Assembly (NCBI GenBank): GCA_011525095.1
Contig: WTIV01000076.1
Coordinates: 1 to 23,477 of the forward strand
Reading direction: 5' to 3'
Length of the DNA stretch: 23,477 nucleotides
Source of the DNA: Methanobacteriota archaeon
GTDB taxonomy: Archaea > Thermoplasmatota > Poseidoniia > Poseidoniales > Poseidoniaceae
Under the pieces are notes generated by a model. It ran no database searches. It saw only the letters and a program-made list of their open reading frames with translations, and was not told the origin of the DNA. Shown here one piece after another: positions 1-6,627 of the stretch. The first letter of the stretch is position 1. Every line of letters starts with the position of its first letter. The position numbers and the translations under genes are program-made.

Positions 1-2
1 TG

Positions 3-380
3 CGCAAGGCAATCATCAACATTTTCTCAAGTTACAACAATGTCTTGATGACAGCTACCGACCTAACCGGTGCTGAAACAATCGCAACTTGCTCCGGTGG
101 CCAAGTTGTCAAGTCATCCAAGGACTCCGGTGGCCAATTCGCTGCAACAAGAGCAGCAGAAAGAATGGCAGACCAACTTAAGGAGAAAGAATTCACTCAA
201 GTTATCGTAAAGTACCGTGCACCTGGTGGTAACAAGTCCAACAATACAGGCCCAGGTGCTCAAGCAGCAATTAGAGCTCTAACCCGTGCGGGAGTAACCG
301 TTACTCGAATCGAAGATGTAACTCCAATCGCTCACGATGGTACAAAGAAGAAGGGTGGCCGCAGAGGCCGCCGTGTCTGA
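3..380 (+). CDS. rps11: 30S ribosomal protein uS11, 5'-truncated by the window edge
   Basis: Small-subunit platform protein uS11, which binds 16S rRNA near the decoding region. The reading frame is open from base 3 and enters the window inside the gene, so the true start lies upstream. The visible start of the frame reads RKAIINIFSSYNN, the usual uS11 beginning. TDLTGAETIATCSGG, the GGNKSNNTGPGAQAAIRAL segment and the ending RIEDVTPIAHDGTKKKGGRRGRRV-type tail are all signature uS11 sequence. The internal TTG/ATG codons at 45 and 48 fall in the middle of the conserved fold and are not the start. In archaea rps11 normally precedes rpoD, as it does here with an 18-base gap, so the two are almost certainly co-transcribed. 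Identification is very secure. Confidence 0.97.
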   Translation, partial: RKAIINIFSSYNNVLMTATDLTGAETIATCSGGQVVKSSKDSGGQFAATRAAERMADQLKEKEFTQVIVKYRAPGGNKSNNTGPGAQAAIRALTRAGVTVTRIEDVTPIAHDGTKKKGGRRGRRV

Positions 381-398
381 TTAGAAGAGGTGTCAAAA

Positions 399-1325
399 AT
401 GAAGGCAGAAGTTGTAGAAGGTTGGCCAAAGGACAACAAGATTAGAATCGTACTTTCCGATACCAACGCAGCCCAGGTAAACAGCCTACGCCGTGCTATC
501 ATAGCGGATGTTCCAAAGATGGCAATCACAAAGGTAAGATTCGAACAAGGTGTAACCCAAGATAACAAGGGCGAAGTCATTGAATCAGTCAACGTATTGC
601 CTGATGAAGTCCTAGCACACAGGCTTGCTATGGTTCCAGTTCCAACATTCTTAGAAGAGTTCGTCTTCCCCGAAGATGACCCAAACAACGAGAACCTTCC
701 AGAAGACCAGTGGGGTTCACCATTGTCGCAGATTATCTATCACCTGTCGATTAGAGGACCTAACTCTGACTCAGCTGATGAGGTCAAGACTGTATATGCA
801 GGAGACTTGAATGTACTTGGAGAAACCAAGTTGCAAATTAAGGAAGAGCACAGCAGAATTCCATTGACAATCTTGTCAAAGGGACAGTACTTGGAACTCT
901 ATGCATACGCAACCCTCGGTCGCGGCAGAGACCATGCAAAGTGGTGCCCTGCAGCAGCAGTAACCTTCCAGCCAAGGCAAAAGGCTGTACTTGCTAAGCC
1001 AAAGAAGGCAAACGTCCTATTTGACCTAAACTTAACCTCAAGGTCTGGCCGTGAGATCAATTCCAAGTTGTTCACAAACAAGGAGTGCACCGACGTAGAC
1101 TCAGTTCTTGATTTAGAGAGAGCACTACAGCAAGTCGGATACGGAACAGGGCGTGAAGATGACTTCGATAACGCAATTGTCATGGAAGATATCGAGGGAG
1201 AATACGTATTCTCATTCGAATCAGACGGTTCAATGCCAGCAGAAGAAATCTTCAACAAGGCTTGTGAAGAACTAGTTTCCCGCTTCGAGAAGATCACTGG
1301 TGAAATCGACGCAGCATTTGCTTGA
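399..1325 (+). CDS. rpoD: DNA-directed RNA polymerase subunit D (Rpo3, alpha/Rpb3-like)
   Basis: Archaeal equivalent of bacterial alpha and eukaryotic Rpb3. It pairs with subunit L to nucleate RNA polymerase assembly. Family sequence is clear: NSLRRAIIADVPKMAI near the N-terminus, VLPDEVLAHRLAMVPVP, the YAGDL strand, the LGRGRDHAKWCPAAAV segment and a C-terminal VFSFESDGSMPAEEI helix strand. The ATG at 399 is preferred over the in-frame GTG at 390 because GAGGTG (387-392) then sits 6 bases upstream as a Shine-Dalgarno site. At 308 residues it is somewhat long for the family. The loop that holds a CxC...CxxC zinc site in many relatives is replaced by an acidic stretch (around DDPNNENLPEDQWGSP). 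The inserted domain that carries Fe-S cysteines in some archaea has no CxxCxxC here. Only three Cys residues remain in the protein. Confidence 0.96.
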   Translation: MKAEVVEGWPKDNKIRIVLSDTNAAQVNSLRRAIIADVPKMAITKVRFEQGVTQDNKGEVIESVNVLPDEVLAHRLAMVPVPTFLEEFVFPEDDPNNENLPEDQWGSPLSQIIYHLSIRGPNSDSADEVKTVYAGDLNVLGETKLQIKEEHSRIPLTILSKGQYLELYAYATLGRGRDHAKWCPAAAVTFQPRQKAVLAKPKKANVLFDLNLTSRSGREINSKLFTNKECTDVDSVLDLERALQQVGYGTGREDDFDNAIVMEDIEGEYVFSFESDGSMPAEEIFNKACEELVSRFEKITGEIDAAFA

Positions 1326-1366
1326 ACTCAAAATCCATCACCGGATTTAGCGAACCATCATGACCT

Positions 1367-2308
1367 ATGGCGGGCAGCATCTGTCTGATGAGTGAAGTCA
1401 CAGTACATGTCGGTGGGCATGTAACGCTTCTCTTTTCGGTCAACTCAAAACAACTTTTACCTAGAAATCAGGGCTCAAAAGGAGCAGGATTTTGTCTAGA
1501 AGACGGAGTAGTATCAACTGTTAGAATCCTCAATGAAGGAATAGACAGAGTTTCTGTGCGCACCATGAATGGCGAGGTATTTGCAGAAGGCAAAGATCTG
1601 TATCTTGAGTTACTGAAATCGTTTAGAGACGTTTTCAACATCGAGTCTTCGGTTGAAATCGAAGTTGATCTGGAATTGCCAATTTCACAAGGATTTGGCA
1701 TGTCTGCTGCAGGATTGCTAGCAACAAGTCTAGCGTTAGGAGAATTATTTGACAGAGGTGACGAAGGCCAACTAGCAAGGCTCGCTCATCGTATTGAAAG
1801 AAACATCTCTGGAGGCTTGGGAGATATACTGGGGCTATGGGCAGGAGGCTGTGAATTGAGAATAACTCCTGGTAGTCCTCCGATTCCTGGGCAAGCTGTA
1901 GGATTTAGTGCGGATACACCTGCTTTGCTAGTTTGGGACCCAGAAGGCAAGAAGCATACCTCAAGTTACATCGATGATCCAGAATGGCAGGTCAAAATCA
2001 GTAACGCTGGCGAAGCAGCAGTAGAGCGATTGAAGAGTTACGACTGGAATCCTTCAATATGGAATCTGTTACTGGATGAAGCAGATAATTTTGCGATGCA
2101 GTCTGGCTTACTTGAGGAAGTGGAAAGGGCAAATCTATTCAGTGTAGTACTCGAGAATACTGATGATTCACTCAGCCCTCACTTGTGTATGTTGGGAACT
2201 TCTTTGATAATCGTTCCAACTCAATTAGGAAATGAGCCAGATTATAGTGAGATAGCAGCAAAATTGCGAAGTTTTGGACTAGGTGTAAGAGAGACTAAGA
2301 TTCAGTAA
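1367..2308 (+). CDS. pantoate kinase (archaeal CoA pathway, GHMP family)
   Basis: Predicted to phosphorylate pantoate to 4-phosphopantoate, the archaeal route to phosphopantothenate that replaces bacterial pantothenate synthetase and kinase. The GHMP-kinase fold is shown by an early VHVGGHVTLLFSV strand and by the ATP-binding glycine-rich motif PISQGFGMSAAG at residues 105-116, followed by the SGGLGDILGLWAGG segment that contacts substrate and nucleotide. Length (313 aa) fits pantoate kinases. The start is uncertain: ATG 1367 gives the longest form, but ATG 1388 (MSEVTVHV) places the conserved first strand nearer the N-terminus as in relatives. Neither has a clear Shine-Dalgarno site. It follows rpoD after about 40 bp on the same strand, where many archaea have rpl18e. 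Its last 14 bases overlap the converging gene at 2295. Homoserine kinase or mevalonate kinase are less likely given the SQGFGMSAAG form. Confidence 0.85.
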   Translation: MAGSICLMSEVTVHVGGHVTLLFSVNSKQLLPRNQGSKGAGFCLEDGVVSTVRILNEGIDRVSVRTMNGEVFAEGKDLYLELLKSFRDVFNIESSVEIEVDLELPISQGFGMSAAGLLATSLALGELFDRGDEGQLARLAHRIERNISGGLGDILGLWAGGCELRITPGSPPIPGQAVGFSADTPALLVWDPEGKKHTSSYIDDPEWQVKISNAGEAAVERLKSYDWNPSIWNLLLDEADNFAMQSGLLEEVERANLFSVVLENTDDSLSPHLCMLGTSLIIVPTQLGNEPDYSEIAAKLRSFGLGVRETKIQ

Positions 2309-3344
2309 CTTGGTTTAGTGGTTCCAAATCTAGCGGTCCACAATCCAGGAGAACAGTACCGGGGATGTGTATATTTTCACAGAATCCGTGGCGGAAAACA
2401 AGTGCTCCTTGGCCCCAAGTATCTACATACCTGCCAGCCTGTTTGACAATTTTCTTCCTCTGAAAATTGACGTCTGCACCATAGAAGTGCTTTGCATCAA
2501 TCCATGCGACAGGCTCTCCGTTGATTTCTACATGGTCTAAGAATAACAAATCAGGTGTGTTTACAGGTCGACCATGTTCTTTCATTTGTTCCTTGACCAT
2601 TTCTCCTTGTCTTCTAACTCGAACACCCTGGTCTTCAAACCAGTCAGCAAGAATATCTTCGAATATATCAGCCCGATAGTGAGTTTCAGATTGGTCAACG
2701 TTGCTTACTCGGTCTGCTGCTTCTGCTTCTTCAAATTCTCTTCTTTCTCTTTCTTTGAATTTTGATGGCGCTCTCAAAGTTTCCTTAATTCGGGACTTCG
2801 ACCACCCCATCTCTTTGAGGATCAATCTGAAGATATTCATCGGCGGAAAATCAAATTTCTTTGAGAGGTCAACTATTGTCGCTCCTTCTCTGTAAAGCCT
2901 GTAGAGGGCTTTTCCTCTAGCTTGTAGTTGACCGTGTGAGTAAACGGTTTTCTGTTGTAACATGGCACTTCTTAGCGATAGTGCTTGGTCCAGAGTCATG
3001 TCCAAATCGTCAACCATTTTTCCAATTTCTGCCACCCTTTCATCCGAAAGCCAACCAAACTCTCCTTTCCTTACCACTTTGCCAGCAAGCATGGATTCGG
3101 TTTTGAGTGAAACAGGATTGTTCTCCCACTCAAAACTGAAGTGCCCGGGAGTTGGTATGTCCTCTGGAATTCCTATCGGTAATGGTGATTGGTCGAATCT
3201 ATTGTTTGCTGCATCCTTCGCTGATTTATCAAACTCGGAATGCCTCGCAATCAACTCACTTTTTGGCGGACCACCATGTGCTTTAGGCTTCTTTTTCGGT
3301 TTTCGTCGGCGGTTGCTATTGCCGCTACCGCCTTTGGCTGCCAT
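2295..3344 (-). CDS. CDIN1/C15orf41-like TPD-motif nuclease homologue
   Basis: Predicted PD-(D/E)xK-type nuclease related to the animal protein CDIN1 (C15orf41), the Codanin-1 partner mutated in congenital dyserythropoietic anaemia I. Residues 1-30 are a basic Lys/Arg-rich tail. Residues about 145-195 form a helix-turn-helix region (REGATIVDLSKKFDFPPMNI, then WSKSRIKETLRAP) that matches the human GAAPVLLDLA...SKSIINSMLRDPS stretch as I remember it. The catalytic core follows: HYRADIFEDILADWF helix, NTPDLLF with the TPD motif at 263-265, EINGEPVAWIDAKHFYG with D283-x-K285, and a C-terminal GALVFRHGFCENI strand corresponding to human GLVIYWYGFIQEL. Order and spacing match across the whole length, so this is a full-length homologue, not an isolated shared fold. 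The substrate is unknown; a DNA-junction or repair role is inference from the fold. Lies 38 bp downstream of the SRPBCC gene and may also have its own promoter. Confidence 0.82.
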   Translation of the reverse strand: MAAKGGSGNSNRRRKPKKKPKAHGGPPKSELIARHSEFDKSAKDAANNRFDQSPLPIGIPEDIPTPGHFSFEWENNPVSLKTESMLAGKVVRKGEFGWLSDERVAEIGKMVDDLDMTLDQALSLRSAMLQQKTVYSHGQLQARGKALYRLYREGATIVDLSKKFDFPPMNIFRLILKEMGWSKSRIKETLRAPSKFKERERREFEEAEAADRVSNVDQSETHYRADIFEDILADWFEDQGVRVRRQGEMVKEQMKEHGRPVNTPDLLFLDHVEINGEPVAWIDAKHFYGADVNFQRKKIVKQAGRYVDTWGQGALVFRHGFCENIHIPGTVLLDCGPLDLEPLNQVTES

Positions 3345-3370
3345 ATCCGGACGCTATCGCCCACGTTCCA

Positions 3371-3378
3371 TAGATAAA
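3371..3378 (-). promoter_or_regulatory. TATA-like box upstream of the CDIN1-like gene
   Basis: Read on the minus strand this is TTTATCTA, centred about 30 bases before the ATG at 3344. That distance would give a transcript with only a few leader bases, consistent with the absence of a Shine-Dalgarno site there. It is a short AT-rich match in a moderately AT-rich genome, so confidence is limited. Confidence 0.35.
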
Positions 3379-3382
3379 CCGG

Positions 3383-3856
3383 TCATTCTATGGACGATAA
3401 ATCGGTTAGAAACTGCTCTGCTTGGCTTTTCATGAATCCATTAATCTGCTTGGAAAAAACAGCAAGCAACATCGAGACTTCACAACTAGCATGCACCTCA
3501 ATACCGCCGTCTTCTTGGTATAGGAATGTGATTGAAATCATGAGATTTTTGAGTCCTTTGGCGATTGGCCTTTCATTGCGGCTCTGTCCTTCTCCAACCA
3601 ATTCAATTTCGCAGTATTCATCTCCTTCTCTAATTGAATCGACCAACCACTTTGTTTCGATTAAACTGCCTTTTACCATTTGAAAAACAGCGAGATGATC
3701 GCCTTCATCCATAGATTCAGCCTTTGTTGCAAGTAGGTTCTTTGCATTGCTATTCCAATCCGGCCATTTGCTTGGGTTACGAAATGCTGCAAGTCCCTTT
3801 TTCACCTGCTGTGGGGGCATTGATTTTCTAGCGGTGTGAGTGAAAACTTTGCCCAT
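3383..3856 (-). CDS. SRPBCC/polyketide-cyclase-like small soluble protein
   Basis: A 157-residue cytosolic protein with no signal peptide or membrane segment. It resembles START/SRPBCC ligand-binding proteins: a first helix carrying FRNPSKWPDWNSNAKNLL (the usual 'bloc-pWnp' position), then alternating beta strands (HLAVFQMVKGSLIE, TKWLVDSIREGDEYCEIELVGEG, LMISITFLYQEDGGIEVHASCEV), and a long C-terminal helix. The family binds hydrophobic ligands or acts as cyclase or chaperone; nothing here fixes a ligand. The start at 3856 is supported by AGGT about 5 bases upstream on the minus strand. It is divergent from the secreted protein gene at 3934 across a 77-bp spacer and sits directly upstream of the CDIN1-like gene. 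The family assignment is from fold pattern only. Confidence 0.6.
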   Translation of the reverse strand: MGKVFTHTARKSMPPQQVKKGLAAFRNPSKWPDWNSNAKNLLATKAESMDEGDHLAVFQMVKGSLIETKWLVDSIREGDEYCEIELVGEGQSRNERPIAKGLKNLMISITFLYQEDGGIEVHASCEVSMLLAVFSKQINGFMKSQAEQFLTDLSSIE

Positions 3857-3933
3857 GGTTTACCTAACATAGCCTAAGAATTGAAATTTTGGACAAATCC
3901 ATGATTTGAAGTGTATGATATTGATGGGAATAC

Positions 3934-6627
3934 ATGCATCGAACACTCTCATTAGGGCTAGTCTCTCTGATGATTATGTCGCTAATTTCTTCTGTCGCCG
4001 GAGAAGACGAACCTCTAGGGTGGGTCGAATCCGCTGGAGGTTTCGATGAAGATAACATTGCAGGCCATGTTGTTTTGAGCGATGGAAGTATAGTAATTGC
4101 AGGAGATTTTACCACAGCAATCATGTTCAATGACACGGGTCTAAATTCTGCTGGAATTAGCGGTGACAAGGATGCTTTCATCGCTGTAATGAACACGACC
4201 GGGTATTGGAAAGGTGCAATGAATTTCGGCAGTTCAGGCGATGATGGAATAAATGCGATTACTCTACACCCTTCAGGAGATGTATTCGTGGTTGGATACT
4301 TCTGTTTTGGAACGGCTGGAGAGGCCTGTGAAATGAATGTCTCATCATTTACACTAAGCAAAGAGGATGATAACGGCGAAGGTGATGCCTTCATTGGAAG
4401 ATTTTCAATCGTTAATGGCAATGCAACGCCTATTTGGTTGCGTACAATTTCTAACGACGCTGATTTGACAGGATTCGATATCGAAGTAAGTCCAAACGGT
4501 GGTGTTACTGCAGGTATATTCCACAGGGGAGATATTGAGATCGGTGATGATTTTGTTCCTGGTTTAGATGGAACAAATCTTGGTATTTTTCACTATGATG
4601 AAAATGGCGCTATGCAGTGGACAAATGTAATTTCGAGTAAGGATAGTGTAGAAATGTTCGGAGGAATGTGCTATTCAGATGATGGATTCTTGCACATTGC
4701 TGGTACGTTCTATGGCTCGCTAGATTATGTCGACTCTGTGCAATCACAAGGTGGAACAGACATTTTCGTCGTTCAAATTGCAGGAGATGGTAATTTCACG
4801 TGGACATCTTATGCACACGGTGATGGGGAAGACTGGGCGAATGATTGCGCTGTTGATAGCACTGGAACAGTGCACGTTGTTGGACAAATCGAAGACATAG
4901 TTGACTTTGGCTTCATCAGTGCTACCTCGAATGGTTGGATTGACTTATTCCATGCAACAATTTCCTCAGGTGGGGTTTGGGAAAGTGTTACCAATGCAGG
5001 CGGCCAAGGCTGGGAAAGTCTTGACAGAATAATTATCGATGATAGAGATAATCTGATCGTTGCAGGGACATACACTTCTCAGTTTAATCTAGGGGTGGAC
5101 TTGCTTGCTGATTACGATTCGAATTGGGAAAAGAGAGACATTTTTGTTGCACAAATCAGCGAGATAGGGCAATGGGACTGGGCAATTTCTGCCGGAGGGA
5201 ACGGGGATGATTTACCAAAATCTCTCTCTTTCAGTCTTGATGACTCGCCAATTATTGGAATTCAACTTCAAGGAACAGCAAATATGGGCCCATTTACTGC
5301 CACGTCTTCAGGATATAGCGATATAGCGCTCTGGAATTATGCTAGAGATCAAGACTCTGACGGCTTGACAGACGGGCAGGACAACTGCCCAAGGGTTGCG
5401 AATCCCGATCAAGTTGACACTGACGGAGACCTGTACGGAGACTCTTGTGACGATGATGATGATGGCGACTCGGTAGCTGATGATTGGGATGATTGTAACC
5501 CGGGAGAAATGGATTGGATATCTTCTCCTTTCACAGACCATGATGGTGACGGTTGTAGAGACCTAACAGAAGATTTCGATGATGATGAAGATGGAATTTT
5601 CGATTACTATGATGCTTGCTCAAAAGGACCTGTTGGTTGGGTTTCGACCTTGGAAAACGACGAAAATCAAGATGGATGTGAAGACGTCGATTCTGATGGA
5701 GATGGCTATGTGGACCAGTTGGACAAATGCCCTTCAATAATCGATGACCAAGCTGATTTGGACGGTGACGGAATTGGCGATGCTTGTGAAAACGACACAG
5801 ACGGCGACGGGATCGATGACCTCGTTGACAATTGTCCGCTAGATGGTTTTAGTTGGGTAAGCGCGCACGATATTGACCATGATCAAGATGGTTGTAGAGA
5901 TGCAGACAGAGATGCAGATGATGATGGAGACAACGTCCTAGACCTTTCAGACCTATGTCCGACAGGAGAAATCAACTGGGACTCATCTTTCGATCATGAT
6001 AGCGATGGTTGTCACGATGATTATGAAGACACAGATGACGACTCAGATGGCATCGTAGACTCGGAGGACTCTTGCCCTAGAGGTTACATTGGATTAGCCG
6101 GAGTTGGGATGGATGTTGACCAAGATGGTTGCATAGATTCTACGGAAGATGATGATGATGATAACGATGGAGTTCTGGATGATGATGACAAGTGTCGGTA
6201 CACTCCATCAGGATTGGAAGTAGATTCAGAGGGTTGTTCAGGTGTACAACTTGACGATGACGGAGATGGTGTTCACAATCTCAACGACTTGTGCCCAGCA
6301 ACGCCGGCTGGAGATGTAGTCTCATCTACGGGATGTACAGTCATGACTACCGATGAAGGGAAATCTAGTGAAGACGATGAAGAGACATCGCTTCTAATTT
6401 CGTTCTTATTCGGCATTGCAGGAGTTCTGGTTGCAATAGCAGCATATGTGACGTTTAGGCCCGACCCACCCAAGGCTAAATCCGTTCCAACAGTTGGTCA
6501 AAATTCTCCATCAACTGTAGACGATGGAGGGAGCCAAGGGGATAGCAGCACTGCTTCTTCCGACATCAACCACTCCCGACTCGATGTCGATGCTGGAGAG
6601 TCCGAGATCGCTACAGATGAATCCTGA
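3934..6627 (+). CDS. secreted beta-propeller / thrombospondin type-3 repeat protein with C-terminal membrane anchor
   Basis: An 897-residue exported protein. Residues 1-23 are a signal peptide (hydrophobic stretch ending SSVAGEDE). Residues about 25-465 carry SBBP-like beta-propeller repeats, seen as recurring GSIVIAGDFT, GDVFVVGYF, GFLHIAGTFYGSLDY, GTVHVVGQI and NLIVAGTYTSQF strands. From about 470 to 803 there are roughly eight to nine TSP3-type calcium-binding units (D-x-D-x-D-G followed by D-x-C-P), with paired Cys. One membrane helix lies at about 819-841 (SLLISFLFGIAGVLVAIAAY), followed by a low-complexity, Ser/Asp-rich cytoplasmic tail of about 55 residues. The propeller would be displayed outside the cell on a Ca-stiffened stalk; ligand unknown. 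The last 117 bases overlap leuS on the opposite strand, in the low-complexity tail. No enzyme motif is visible. Confidence 0.85.
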   Translation: MHRTLSLGLVSLMIMSLISSVAGEDEPLGWVESAGGFDEDNIAGHVVLSDGSIVIAGDFTTAIMFNDTGLNSAGISGDKDAFIAVMNTTGYWKGAMNFGSSGDDGINAITLHPSGDVFVVGYFCFGTAGEACEMNVSSFTLSKEDDNGEGDAFIGRFSIVNGNATPIWLRTISNDADLTGFDIEVSPNGGVTAGIFHRGDIEIGDDFVPGLDGTNLGIFHYDENGAMQWTNVISSKDSVEMFGGMCYSDDGFLHIAGTFYGSLDYVDSVQSQGGTDIFVVQIAGDGNFTWTSYAHGDGEDWANDCAVDSTGTVHVVGQIEDIVDFGFISATSNGWIDLFHATISSGGVWESVTNAGGQGWESLDRIIIDDRDNLIVAGTYTSQFNLGVDLLADYDSNWEKRDIFVAQISEIGQWDWAISAGGNGDDLPKSLSFSLDDSPIIGIQLQGTANMGPFTATSSGYSDIALWNYARDQDSDGLTDGQDNCPRVANPDQVDTDGDLYGDSCDDDDDGDSVADDWDDCNPGEMDWISSPFTDHDGDGCRDLTEDFDDDEDGIFDYYDACSKGPVGWVSTLENDENQDGCEDVDSDGDGYVDQLDKCPSIIDDQADLDGDGIGDACENDTDGDGIDDLVDNCPLDGFSWVSAHDIDHDQDGCRDADRDADDDGDNVLDLSDLCPTGEINWDSSFDHDSDGCHDDYEDTDDDSDGIVDSEDSCPRGYIGLAGVGMDVDQDGCIDSTEDDDDDNDGVLDDDDKCRYTPSGLEVDSEGCSGVQLDDDGDGVHNLNDLCPATPAGDVVSSTGCTVMTTDEGKSSEDDEETSLLISFLFGIAGVLVAIAAYVTFRPDPPKAKSVPTVGQNSPSTVDDGGSQGDSSTASSDINHSRLDVDAGESEIATDES
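5341..6342 (+). repeat. imperfect tandem Asp-rich TSP3 repeats within the coding sequence
   Basis: A run of GAT/GAC-rich units encodes D-x-D-x-D-G/D-x-C-P modules. It includes near-homopolymeric GATGATGATGATGAT tracts around 5450-5465 and 6148-6170. Units vary from about 30 to 45 codons because of inserted segments such as PxGxxxWxS between loops. It is protein-level repetition, not a DNA satellite. Confidence 0.8.

Noticed and set aside
45..380. rps11 as a complete short gene starting at TTG 45
   Set aside because: The conserved uS11 sequence continues in frame upstream to the window edge, so the gene is truncated by the window, not short.
2962..3435. 157-codon plus-strand frame opposite the CDIN1-like gene
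   Set aside because: It is antisense to a gene with strong family motifs. Its translation is Ser/Leu/Pro-rich with no recognisable domain, as expected of a shadow frame.
3864..4421. 185-codon minus-strand frame opposite the surface protein
   Set aside because: Antisense to the signal peptide and propeller; Ser/Pro-rich composition typical of a complement of Asp/Gly codons; no ribosome site.
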